From contig SPJV01000211.1 in NCBI GenBank assembly GCA_006844765.1, positions 1 through 60,030 on the forward strand: a stretch of 60,030 nt of DNA, read 5' to 3'. Origin of the DNA: Alphaproteobacteria bacterium. GTDB lineage: Bacteria > Pseudomonadota > Alphaproteobacteria > UBA8366 > Aestuariispiraceae. Position numbers and translations under genes: made by a program. This document shows positions 18,817 to 26,301 of the stretch, piece after piece. Position 1 is the stretch's first letter. Each line of letters opens with the position of its first letter. The notes beneath the pieces are model-generated. The model worked only from the letters and a program-made list of their open reading frames with translations, had not been told where the DNA came from and ran no database searches.

Positions 18817-19785
18817 ATGGCGAATGTCGATTGGTTGACGCTGAAGGTCGCAAAAATCACGACCGAGGCTGAGGATATTAAAAGCTTTGAGCTCATCGAC
18901 CCGTCCGGCGGCGATCTTCCGGCATTTGAGGCAGGGGCACATGTCGATGTGAACGCCCCAGGTGGTATTCCGCGCCAATATTCACTCAGCAATGATCCGG
19001 CGGAAGCGAACCGCTATGTCATCGGTGTCCTACGGGAGCCAGCGGGTAGAGGCGGTTCCGCGGCGATGCATGACAAGGTAAGCGAGGGCGATACGCTTGA
19101 GATCACCAGCCCCATCAACAACTTCCCCCTTTCCAGCGTCGCAGAGAAGCACTTGCTGATCGCCGGCGGCATCGGCATCACCCCGATGTTGGCAATGGCC
19201 CGCTATCTGGAGCGGACCGGTGCAAGTTGGGAGATGCACTATTGTACGCGTACGGCTGAGAAGACCGCGTTTCGGGACCTGCTTTCCGCCCCCCCATTTG
19301 CAGACAAGGTAACATTCCATCACGATGGTGGTGACCCGGCTAAAGGCGTCGATTTAAAAGCCTTACTGGGCCGTCATGAAGACGGCGTCCATGTCTATTG
19401 CTGTGGGCCAGGCGGGTTGATGAACGCGGTCCAGGCGAATACCGAGCATTGGCCAGCAGGCACCGCGCATTTCGAATTCTTCTCCGTCGACGGCGACACC
19501 GGTCCACGAGACGATGATGAAAGCTTTGAGGTCGAAGTCGCCAGCACCGGTAAGGTCTATGTAATCCCTGCGGACAAGTCGATTATTGACGTTCTGAATG
19601 ATGACGGCCTCAACATCCCCTTCATGTGTTCGGAAGGGATTTGCGGTACCTGCATCACGGATGTTCTGGAAGGGGAGCCTGACCACCGCGATATGGTCCT
19701 GGATGATGACGAGAAAGAATCCGGCGAGTTGATCACCGTTTGCTGTTCGCGCGCGAAGTCAAAGCGGCTGAAGCTGGATATTTGA
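18817..19785 (+). CDS. VanB-type FMN/2Fe-2S oxidoreductase (oxygenase reductase family)
   Basis: Phthalate dioxygenase reductase/vanillate demethylase-type electron-transfer protein in one chain: FMN-binding domain with RQYSLSND (53-60), NAD(P)H-binding domain with LLIAGGIGITPML (113-125) and CCGPGGLMNAV (195-205), and a C-terminal plant-type 2Fe-2S ferredoxin with Cys271, Cys276, Cys279 and Cys309 or Cys310. The start at 18817 is chosen because the upstream frame is proline-rich and lies in the divergent promoter spacer. No terminal oxygenase gene is nearby. Its stop overlaps the likely TTG start of queG, so the two are translated together. Confidence 0.88.
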   Translation: MANVDWLTLKVAKITTEAEDIKSFELIDPSGGDLPAFEAGAHVDVNAPGGIPRQYSLSNDPAEANRYVIGVLREPAGRGGSAAMHDKVSEGDTLEITSPINNFPLSSVAEKHLLIAGGIGITPMLAMARYLERTGASWEMHYCTRTAEKTAFRDLLSAPPFADKVTFHHDGGDPAKGVDLKALLGRHEDGVHVYCCGPGGLMNAVQANTEHWPAGTAHFEFFSVDGDTGPRDDDESFEVEVASTGKVYVIPADKSIIDVLNDDGLNIPFMCSEGICGTCITDVLEGEPDHRDMVLDDDEKESGELITVCCSRAKSKRLKLDI

Positions 19786-20897
19786 GTGCTGCATTGACGG
19801 CAACCCGAGACCAGATCATCGAACGCGCCCTGTCCGAGGGCTTTGATAGCGTTGGGATCAGCTTGCCGGAAATCGGTGCCCGAGAAGTCACCCGCCTTCA
19901 TCAAGTGATCGAGAAGGGCGAGCAGGGGGAGATGACCTGGCTCGCCGATAAACTCGACCGCCGCAGTGATCCAAAGACCCTCTGGCCAGAGGTGCGCAGC
20001 ATCATCGTTCTTGCCATGCGCTATGGCCCTGAAACTGACCCGATGCCGAGGCTCACTGATCCGGGACTGGCCAATATCTCTTGCTACGCCTGGAACCGCG
20101 ACTATCACGACACGGTCAAGAAGGCGCTAAAGCGGGTTGGCCGTTGGATGGTGGACGCCTTTGACTGTCAGATTAAGGTCTTCGTCGATACCGCGCCTGT
20201 CCTGGAGAAACCAATTGCAGCCCGCAGCGGCATCGGTTGGCAGGGGAAACATACCAATCTAGTCAGCCGCGACTTGGGATCCTGGTTCTTCCTGGGTGAG
20301 ATCTACACAGACCTGGAATTGCCGGCGGATGCGCCGGAGGTAGATCATTGCGGCTCCTGCCGCGCCTGTCAGGATATCTGCCCGACACAGGCCTTTCCAA
20401 CCCCCTATACACTCGACCCGCGCCGCTGCATCTCATACTTGACCATCGAACATAGCGGACCGATCCCGCATGAGTTTCGCGTGGCGATGGGAAACCGGAT
20501 CTATGGCTGCGACGATTGTCTCGCTATCTGCCCCTGGAACAAATTCGCCGAGCCAGGGGTGACGGCGGATTTCAGCCCCCGGGACGGCGTCGCCAATGCG
20601 CGGCTGGCCGATCTCCTCACCCTCGACGACGCGGGGTTCCGCGCCCTGTTCACGAAATCACCGGTTAAACGCATCGGGCGAGACCGCTTCCTGCGCAATG
20701 TCTTGATCGCCTGTGGCAATAGTGGCGACAACACCCTGGTCCCAGGCGTGCAAACATTACTGGAGGATGAAGCCCCTATCGTGCGGGGGGCGGCTGTCTG
20801 GGCGCTCAGCCAATTGCTGCCGAATGAGCAAGTCCAGATGCATCGTTCCCAGAGCGAGAACGATCTATCTGTTCTTGCGGAGTGGGCCCGGATTTAG
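19782..20897 (+). CDS. queG: tRNA epoxyqueuosine(34) reductase
   Basis: Iron-sulphur, cobalamin-dependent enzyme that reduces epoxyqueuosine in tRNA to queuosine. Two ferredoxin-type 4Fe-4S motifs are visible, CGSCRACQDICP and CDDCLAICPWN, after the N-terminal cobalamin-binding half with VDTAPVLEKPIAARSGIGW, a strongly conserved QueG block. The C-terminal 60 residues resemble a HEAT-like repeat (APIVRGAAVWALSQL). I favour the TTG at 19782, which overlaps the reductase stop as TTGA and gives 371 residues; another TTG at 19740 would add 14. The convergent leuD stop is seven bases away. Confidence 0.93.
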   Translation: MSAALTATRDQIIERALSEGFDSVGISLPEIGAREVTRLHQVIEKGEQGEMTWLADKLDRRSDPKTLWPEVRSIIVLAMRYGPETDPMPRLTDPGLANISCYAWNRDYHDTVKKALKRVGRWMVDAFDCQIKVFVDTAPVLEKPIAARSGIGWQGKHTNLVSRDLGSWFFLGEIYTDLELPADAPEVDHCGSCRACQDICPTQAFPTPYTLDPRRCISYLTIEHSGPIPHEFRVAMGNRIYGCDDCLAICPWNKFAEPGVTADFSPRDGVANARLADLLTLDDAGFRALFTKSPVKRIGRDRFLRNVLIACGNSGDNTLVPGVQTLLEDEAPIVRGAAVWALSQLLPNEQVQMHRSQSENDLSVLAEWARI

Positions 20898-20904
20898 CGC
20901 TGTT

Positions 20905-21525
20905 TCAGCCTGCCTTGCGGAAGACCCAGGGGGCTTGACCGGCGCGGCTGTCTTCATAGGACCCGATCTTCTCGTCCTTCTGAAGCGTCAAGCCGATATC
21001 ATCCAAACCGTTCAACAGGCAGTGCTTGCGGAAGGGGTCGAGGTCGAAGGCGTGTTCCTCACCATCCGGATCGATCACTTTCTGATTTTCCAGATCCACC
21101 GTGAACTGAGCGTTCTGACCACGCTCCGCCTTTTCCATCAAATCCTTCACCACCGCTTCCGGCAGCTTGATCGGCAGGATACCGTTCTTGAAGCAGTTGT
21201 TATGGAAGATGTCGGCAAAGCTGGGCGCGATCACGCAACGGATCCCGAAATCCAGCAGGGCCCAAGGCGCGTGCTCACGGCTCGACCCGCACCCGAAATT
21301 ATCACCGGCAATCAGGATTTCCGCATGCCGATAAGGCTCACGATTGAGAACGAAACCCTCTTTCTCGCTGCCATCGTCATTATAGCGCATCTCATCAAAC
21401 AGGTTCTTCCCCAAGCCGGAACGCTTGATGGTTTTCAGAAACTGTTTGGGGATGATCATATCCGTGTCGATATTGATCATATCCATCGGCGCCGAAATGC
21501 CGGTCAGGGTTTTAAAAGGTTTCAT
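20905..21525 (-). CDS. leuD: 3-isopropylmalate dehydratase small subunit
   Basis: Small subunit of the isopropylmalate isomerase that interconverts 2- and 3-isopropylmalate in leucine synthesis. The swivel-domain signature NFGCGSSREHAPWAL at about 75-89 and the N-terminal DMINIDTDMIIPKQFLKTI are diagnostic, and the length of 206 is normal for the LeuD1 group. The large-subunit gene leuC lies upstream on the same strand but is separated by an RDD-like membrane protein gene and a small ORF, an unusual spacing. Confidence 0.96.
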   Translation of the reverse strand: MKPFKTLTGISAPMDMINIDTDMIIPKQFLKTIKRSGLGKNLFDEMRYNDDGSEKEGFVLNREPYRHAEILIAGDNFGCGSSREHAPWALLDFGIRCVIAPSFADIFHNNCFKNGILPIKLPEAVVKDLMEKAERGQNAQFTVDLENQKVIDPDGEEHAFDLDPFRKHCLLNGLDDIGLTLQKDEKIGSYEDSRAGQAPWVFRKAG

Positions 21526-21529
21526 GCTC

Positions 21530-22129
21530 TCAATCCGCTTCTTTCAAAAGATCATTTTTCTGCCACGACAAACCAACATAGGCCTCAGCCACAGTACTTC
21601 TGCCGTTTGATCGGCGTAACCCATATAGCTGAATGCCAAGCGGTGCAAGTAATGTGAGAGGCCAAAGGGCCGGGGAAACTGGAGAAAAGAGATTGAAATA
21701 CTTGGGACCGAACAACGCGACAACCATGACCAAGAGCATTGTGATAAAAGAGACAGCCATACCGCCAACAACCCAGGTCATCAGGACAATTCCATTATAC
21801 TTCATGCAAAGCCTAACAGACGGTCGCGTCCCGGTCTCATCGGTTAGGGGAAATCCTAAAACGCGTTTAAAAAGCCCTTCTTTGAGTATCAGAGCCGCGC
21901 CTAAGGTGCCGAAAATTGCACCAGCGATTAGTGGAACTGGAGCGGCAAAGGGCATCGAGGCGATTATACTAATCCCGGGCGCAGGCCGTCCAACAACAGC
22001 GCCTGTCAGTTCGGCAACGCTGCCGATACCGCTCCCAAACAAGACGGTTGCTGATGCGCAGATCAGCATAAGCATCAGAAAATCCGCTACCTCTGCAACC
22101 GCTCGCAGCACCCACTGTCGTCTTTGCAT
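21530..22129 (-). CDS. RDD-family-like membrane protein
   Basis: A 199-residue membrane protein with about four hydrophobic segments (roughly 13-33, 54-85, 108-140 and 150-172). Its first helix contains Arg9 and Asp16 in an R-A-x-A-x-x-x-D spacing, and a loop before helix three reads VLGFPLTDETGTRPSVRL, similar to the lgl.V.D..G.rPs pattern of RDD proteins. RDD proteins are small membrane proteins with suspected ion-transport or envelope roles; the function here is unknown. It stops four bases before the leuD start, so it is likely co-transcribed with leuD. Confidence 0.6.
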   Translation of the reverse strand: MQRRQWVLRAVAEVADFLMLMLICASATVLFGSGIGSVAELTGAVVGRPAPGISIIASMPFAAPVPLIAGAIFGTLGAALILKEGLFKRVLGFPLTDETGTRPSVRLCMKYNGIVLMTWVVGGMAVSFITMLLVMVVALFGPKYFNLFSPVSPALWPLTLLAPLGIQLYGLRRSNGRSTVAEAYVGLSWQKNDLLKEAD

Positions 22130-22243
22130 CGAAACTCACATACCTGCCGGGACGAAGATTTTCGCCTCCGATCATGCGAAAGATATCTTTAAGATGCAAG
22201 TGGACTAGACACCTCAACCGATAATGCCGTGTGCGGCGAAGCC

Positions 22244-22411
22244 CTATCGACCGCGCTTCATCAGGGCGAGCAGGAGCAGACCGTCCGGGTTGTTCAGGTC
22301 GAAATCATTGGCGGGCTCTGGAACATCGACCCACCAGGCTTTGTCATGCATGTCACGCTGGAACAGACGTTCCAGGTGATCTTTGGGGAGGAAAGCGGCG
22401 ACCTGTCCCAT
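22244..22411 (-). CDS. Small protein of 55 residues coupled to leuC
   Basis: The ATG at 22411 shares a base with the leuC stop (TAATG), a classic coupled start. The 55 codons encode a soluble, amphipathic peptide: MGQVAAFLPK, then HLERLFQRDMHDKAWWVDV, an acidic PEPANDFDL stretch and a Leu-rich end LLLLALMKRGR. The composition (two Trp, balanced charges) looks like a real protein rather than noise. I do not recognise a family. It ends 114 bases before the RDD-like gene. Confidence 0.6.
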   Translation of the reverse strand: MGQVAAFLPKDHLERLFQRDMHDKAWWVDVPEPANDFDLNNPDGLLLLALMKRGR

Positions 22412-23817
22412 TAGAGATACTCCCTCACATCGGCGAGCGTGCCTTTGATGGCAGCAGCAGCGGCCATGCCGGGGCTGACCAGATGGGTCCGTCCACCGCG
22501 GCCCTGGCGGCCTTCGAAGTTTCGGTTGGACGTCGAGGCACAACGTTCACCCGGCTGCAGCTTGTCGGCATTCATCGCCAGACACATGGAGCAACCCGGC
22601 TCCCGCCAGTCAAAGCCTGCTTCTTTAAGGATTTTGTCGAGGCCTTCGCGCTCCGCTTCTTCCTTCACCAGACCGGAGCCCGGGACAACCATCGCATGGA
22701 CGCTATCAGCAACCTGACGACCCTTGGCGATCTCTGCCACCGCGCGAATATCTTCAATCCGGCCATTGGTGCAGGAACCGATGAAGACCTTATCGATTGC
22801 AACATCGGTCAACGGCGTGCCGGCAGTGAGCCCCATATAATCGAGCGAACGCTGAGCGGCGACCTGTTTGGCTTCATTCTCGAAGCTTTCCGGTGCCGGG
22901 ACAGCCCCGGTGATCGGCGCAACATCTTCCGGGCTGGTGCCCCAGGTGATCTGCGGCGGGATATCGGCGACATCCAGGACGATTTCCGTATCGTAACGGG
23001 CTCCCTCATCGGAGGGCAGCGTCTTCCAATAAGCAACCGCCTGTTCGTACGACCCGGCCTTCGGTGACATAGGGCGCCCCATGACATAGTCGAAAGTCGT
23101 CTGATCCGGCGCGATCAGACCGGCCCGTGCCCCACCTTCAATCGCCATGTTGCAGACCGTCATCCGACCTTCCATGGTGAGATCACGGATCGCCTGACCG
23201 GCGAATTCGATCACATGGCCGGTCCCGCCAGCGGTGCCGATCTTCCCGATGATCGCGAGGATCAGATCCTTCGCGGTCAAACCAACCGGCAAGGCGCCAT
23301 TGACGGAAACCCGCATGTTCTTGGCGGGTTTCTGCAACAGCGTCTGGGTGGCCAGCACATGTTCGACTTCCGACGTACCGATCCCGAAGGCCAACGCGCC
23401 AAAGGCCCCATGAGTTGCCGTGTGGCTGTCACCACAGACGATGGTCATACCCGGCAAGGTAAAGCCTTGTTCCGGTCCAATGATGTGAACAACGCCCTGG
23501 CGGATATCATCCATGCCGTAATATTCGACATCGAAATCTGCACAGTTCTTGGCCAAGGTATCGACCTGAACCCGGCTTTCTTCATCATCGATCCCGGCGG
23601 AACGATCCGTGGTAGGGACATTATGATCCGCAACCGCGAGGGTGAGGTCGGGACGGCGCACTTTCCGTCCGGCATTCCGCAGTCCTTCAAAGGCCTGCGG
23701 GCTCGTCACCTCATGCACGAGATGCCGGTCGATATAGATGAGACATGTCCCATCTTCCTGCCGGTCCACCAAATGTGCATCCCAGATCTTATCGAACAGG
23801 GTTTTCGGTTCGCTCAT
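22411..23817 (-). CDS. leuC: 3-isopropylmalate dehydratase large subunit
   Basis: Aconitase-superfamily large subunit of isopropylmalate isomerase. The 4Fe-4S cluster cysteines are in FIGSCTNGR and in CSMCLAMN, and the N-terminal DKIWDAHLV plus DSHTATHGAFGALAFGIGTSE are clear LeuC signatures. I place the start at ATG 23817 (468 residues), preceded by an AAGGTGGAG ribosome site about eight bases away; a GTG four codons earlier is in frame but less well placed. The gene follows rplS in the same direction after a 61-base spacer. Confidence 0.96.
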   Translation of the reverse strand: MSEPKTLFDKIWDAHLVDRQEDGTCLIYIDRHLVHEVTSPQAFEGLRNAGRKVRRPDLTLAVADHNVPTTDRSAGIDDEESRVQVDTLAKNCADFDVEYYGMDDIRQGVVHIIGPEQGFTLPGMTIVCGDSHTATHGAFGALAFGIGTSEVEHVLATQTLLQKPAKNMRVSVNGALPVGLTAKDLILAIIGKIGTAGGTGHVIEFAGQAIRDLTMEGRMTVCNMAIEGGARAGLIAPDQTTFDYVMGRPMSPKAGSYEQAVAYWKTLPSDEGARYDTEIVLDVADIPPQITWGTSPEDVAPITGAVPAPESFENEAKQVAAQRSLDYMGLTAGTPLTDVAIDKVFIGSCTNGRIEDIRAVAEIAKGRQVADSVHAMVVPGSGLVKEEAEREGLDKILKEAGFDWREPGCSMCLAMNADKLQPGERCASTSNRNFEGRQGRGGRTHLVSPGMAAAAAIKGTLADVREYL

Positions 23818-23878
23818 CCCACGCTCCACCTTACTCTATGACCAAATTCCGCCGGGTCATCCCAACCCGAAAGCGCCT

Positions 23879-24301
23879 TTAACCTTTCGCAGGAGCCGCT
23901 TTCTTAGCCTGATCGATCGGACGACCGTCCTTCATGCCGCGACCCGTCTTACGTTCGGTGATCCGAGCCGATTTACCGGTACGACCACGAAGGTAGTAGA
24001 GCTTGGAGCGGCGGACCTTACCGCGACGGATCAGGTCAACGCCTTCAATCCGCGGGCTATAGAGCGGGAATACACGCTCAACACCTTCGCCGTAGCTAAG
24101 CTTACGGACGGTGAAGGAGGAGTTGAGACCGGCGTTCTTCCGCGCGATGCACACGCCTTCGAAAGCCTGCACACGCTCACGGCTGCCTTCGACAACCTTC
24201 ACGCGGACACGCACGGTGTCACCGGGCGAGAATTCGGGCAAATCGCCAGCAGCGGCCCGGGCCTCGACCTGCTCTTTTTCGAGCTGTTCGATAATGTTCA
24301 T
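23879..24301 (-). CDS. rplS: 50S ribosomal protein L19
   Basis: Protein at the 30S-50S interface of the ribosome. The family pattern is complete: FSPGDTVRVRVKVVEGSRERVQ, the VCIARKNAGLNSSFTVRKLSYGEGVERVFPLYSP block and VRRSKLYYLR near residue 115. After residue 120 there is a Lys-rich alphaproteobacterial tail ending KKAAPAKG. It is the last translation gene of the rpsP-rimM-trmD-rplS set, with a hairpin between trmD and its start. Confidence 0.97.
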   Translation of the reverse strand: MNIIEQLEKEQVEARAAAGDLPEFSPGDTVRVRVKVVEGSRERVQAFEGVCIARKNAGLNSSFTVRKLSYGEGVERVFPLYSPRIEGVDLIRRGKVRRSKLYYLRGRTGKSARITERKTGRGMKDGRPIDQAKKAAPAKG

Positions 24302-24341
24302 GACCAGAGTTCCTTTCCTCTATAACGTAAAATCATCCAAA

Positions 24342-24357
24342 GCGTGACACGTCACGC
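24342..24357 (-). terminator. Hairpin between trmD and rplS (partial terminator or attenuator)
   Basis: GCGTGAC-AC-GTCACGC is a perfect 7-base inverted repeat that overlaps the trmD stop. On the minus (coding) strand the stem is followed by TTTGGATGATTTTACG, a broken T-rich run, so it might terminate part of the transcripts or protect the rplS message. The loop is very tight (2 bases, or 4 if the inner pair opens), and the T-run is weak. Confidence 0.4.
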
Positions 24358-25095
24358 AACTGTTTCAGTCTGTCGAGCCTGATGCTGGTAGCGGTGCCAC
24401 AGATCCGGACGGCGCGCCGCCGTGATCCGTTTCGCCTCATCCAGTCGCCAGGCGCGAATTCTTTCATGATGCCCACTCAGAAGAACATCCGGCACTTGTC
24501 GCCCCTGCCAATCGGCAGGCCGCGTATAGAGCGGATATTCCAAGAGCCAATCACGTTCAAAACTTTCCTCGTCCAAAGAGCTGGCTGACCCCATGACACC
24601 GGGCAGAAGCCGGATACAGGCATCCAGCATCGCCAATGCCGCCGGCTCGCCTCCCGACAGAACGAAATCGCCGAGGCTGACCTCTTCGATGTCCCACTTG
24701 TCGAGCACCCGCTGATCAACACCTTCATAGCGACCGCAGAGCAGCTTGACCCCGGATTGGGAGGCCAAGTCATGCGCCCGATCACGATCAAAGGGCACAC
24801 CGCGTGGGCTGAGATACAGCAACGGCCCCGGTGCTTCCGCCACCGATGCGATCGCACTATCGATCACATCCGGACGCATCACCATGCCGGCCCCGCCACC
24901 CATCGGCGTATCATCCACTGTGCGATGCCGATCAGTCGCGAAGCTGCGGATATCGACCGTGTCGAACGACCAATGCCCCGCCTGCAACGCCTTACCGGCA
25001 ATCGAATGACCAAGCGGCCCCGGAAACATCTCCGGAAACAGCGTCAGGATTGTCGCCTGCCAGGGAGACATCGTGTTGGAGGCAAGATCAGTCAT
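24352..25095 (-). CDS. trmD: tRNA (guanine37-N1)-methyltransferase
   Basis: SPOUT methyltransferase that makes m1G37 in tRNAs with G36-G37, preventing +1 frameshifts. The trefoil-knot signature is seen as GRYEGVDQRVLDKW and EVSLGDFVLSGGEPAAL (about 115-145), and the N-terminal LTLFPEMFPGPLGHSIAGKAL is diagnostic. I choose ATG 25095, overlapping the rimM stop by eight bases, which gives 247 residues; the long upstream in-frame part is antisense-like read-through inside rimM. It lies between rimM and rplS as in most bacteria. Confidence 0.95.
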   Translation of the reverse strand: MTDLASNTMSPWQATILTLFPEMFPGPLGHSIAGKALQAGHWSFDTVDIRSFATDRHRTVDDTPMGGGAGMVMRPDVIDSAIASVAEAPGPLLYLSPRGVPFDRDRAHDLASQSGVKLLCGRYEGVDQRVLDKWDIEEVSLGDFVLSGGEPAALAMLDACIRLLPGVMGSASSLDEESFERDWLLEYPLYTRPADWQGRQVPDVLLSGHHERIRAWRLDEAKRITAARRPDLWHRYQHQARQTETVA

Positions 25096-25705
25096 CGCGA
25101 TCCTCCCCCGCCACAAGTTCATCCGGCATAGAGACCGTGACTTTACCAGCCACAAGATCGACATCCGGCACCGCCTCGCGGGTGAAGGGGACATAGAATG
25201 TCTCCCGCCCGCCGCGCGCGCTGCCTTCCGGTGCGACTTCCAGCATGTCACCGGCGCCAAAGTCATGGACCGCGACAATACCGCCAAGCACGCCGCCATC
25301 CGGATCAACGGCATTGAGCCCGATGAGATCGGCGACGTAGAAATCCTCACCGTCCTCATCAGCCACCAAGGCCGGCAACCGATCTCGAGAGATCGTCAGC
25401 TCCGTCCCGCGAAGGGCATCCGCCGCATTACGGTCGGCAACGCCTTCGATGGCAGCCAGCAACAGGCCCTTCACCATGCCCTTATGGGTCACGGTGACAT
25501 CGCGTCCCGCAGCCCCAAAACGAAGCGGCCCGAAGGACAACATATCCTCCGGCACATCAGTAAAGCTCTTCAGCTTAACGAGACCACGCACCCCGTGCGC
25601 GCCGGCGATCGCGCCCAGGACAATCCGTCCTGCGCCCGCCGAGCCCGCTTGAGCCCCGCCGTCTCGTTTGGCTTGCTTCACCATCAGTGTCGATCCGTCC
25701 GGCAT
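25088..25705 (-). CDS. rimM: 16S rRNA maturation factor RimM
   Basis: Assembly factor for the 30S head; binds S19 and acts during 16S rRNA processing. The N-terminal domain (after about 25 variable residues) contains VLGAIAGAHGVRGLVKLKSFTDVPEDM, the typical start, and the C-terminal PRC-barrel has DLIGLNAVDPDGGVLGGIVAVHDFGAGDMLEV with a final FVPFTREAVPDVD. Length 205 is slightly long because of the N-terminal extension; a second ATG seven codons in is a possible start. It is preceded by rpsP, 38 bases upstream. Confidence 0.94.
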   Translation of the reverse strand: MPDGSTLMVKQAKRDGGAQAGSAGAGRIVLGAIAGAHGVRGLVKLKSFTDVPEDMLSFGPLRFGAAGRDVTVTHKGMVKGLLLAAIEGVADRNAADALRGTELTISRDRLPALVADEDGEDFYVADLIGLNAVDPDGGVLGGIVAVHDFGAGDMLEVAPEGSARGGRETFYVPFTREAVPDVDLVAGKVTVSMPDELVAGEDRDD

Positions 25706-25743
25706 GGATGACGATCCAGCACCAACCCAATCCCAAACGGGAT

Positions 25744-26202
25744 TTAGGCCGAGGCTTCCTCTTCAGCAGGCGCTTCTTCAGCAGGCGCTTCTTCAGCCGG
25801 GGCTTCTTCAGCGGGGGCTTCTGCGGCAGCAGCAGCAGCTTCAGCGGCCGCTTCTTCAGCAGCCAGACGTGCTTCTTCTGCTTCCTTCAGACGCTCCTGA
25901 GCTTTCGCCTTGGGCTTATCCTTCTTGGTCTGTGCCGGAATCGCGGCCTTTTCCAAGACATCAAGTTCCGCCAGGAACTTGTGGACGCGCGGGCTCGGCT
26001 TGGCGCCAACCGACATCCAATATTTCGCGCGCTCTACATCAAGACGCAGACGCTCTTCGTGATCCTTCGGCACCATCGGGTTGTGGATACCAATTTTTTC
26101 GATGAAGCGACCATCGCGAGGCGAGCGGACATCCGCTACCACAATGCGGTAGAACGGACGCTTTTTGGCCCCACCACGGGCCATTCTGATACGCAAGGAC
26201 AT
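25744..26202 (-). CDS. rpsP: 30S ribosomal protein S16 with a long acidic tail
   Basis: Small-subunit protein that stabilises the central 16S rRNA region. The conserved core is residues 1-85: MSLRIRMARGGAKKRPFYRIVV begins it, followed by DGRFIEKIGIHNP and WMSVGAKPSPRV. Typical S16 proteins end soon after this; here another 65 residues follow, first Lys-rich (about 91-106), then Ala/Glu-rich with perfect PAEEA repeats. Such tails occur in alphaproteobacterial S16, but this one is long. The gene starts 99 bases after the ffh stop. Confidence 0.95.
   Translation of the reverse strand: MSLRIRMARGGAKKRPFYRIVVADVRSPRDGRFIEKIGIHNPMVPKDHEERLRLDVERAKYWMSVGAKPSPRVHKFLAELDVLEKAAIPAQTKKDKPKAKAQERLKEAEEARLAAEEAAAEAAAAAAEAPAEEAPAEEAPAEEAPAEEEASA
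25747..25815 (-). repeat. Tandem coding repeat in the S16 tail
   Basis: Four near-identical 15-base units coding PAEEA (GGCGCTTCTTCAGC on the plus strand, with one or two changes per copy) end the S16 gene. Such identical short units are prone to copy-number change. Confidence 0.8.
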
Positions 26203-26257
26203 GGGTATTCGAACTCCTTCCTAGACAAAACTCATAACTGTTACCGTTTTTCTTTGA

Positions 26258-26272
26258 TCCGGCTGTGCCGGA
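26258..26272. promoter_or_regulatory. Stem-loop in the ffh-rpsP spacer
   Basis: TCCGGC-TGT-GCCGGA, a 6-base perfect stem with a three-base loop, lies about 30 bases after the ffh stop in the direction of transcription. No U-tract follows on the minus strand (it is A-rich), so it is not a standard terminator. It may stabilise or process the rpsP leader. Confidence 0.35.
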
Positions 26273-26301
26273 CCGCGAATTCCTATTATCGGGCGTGCCT
26301 C

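Noticed and set aside
20713..21657. 314-codon plus-strand frame over leuD
   Set aside because: Antisense to leuD with its GSSREH signature; no independent evidence.
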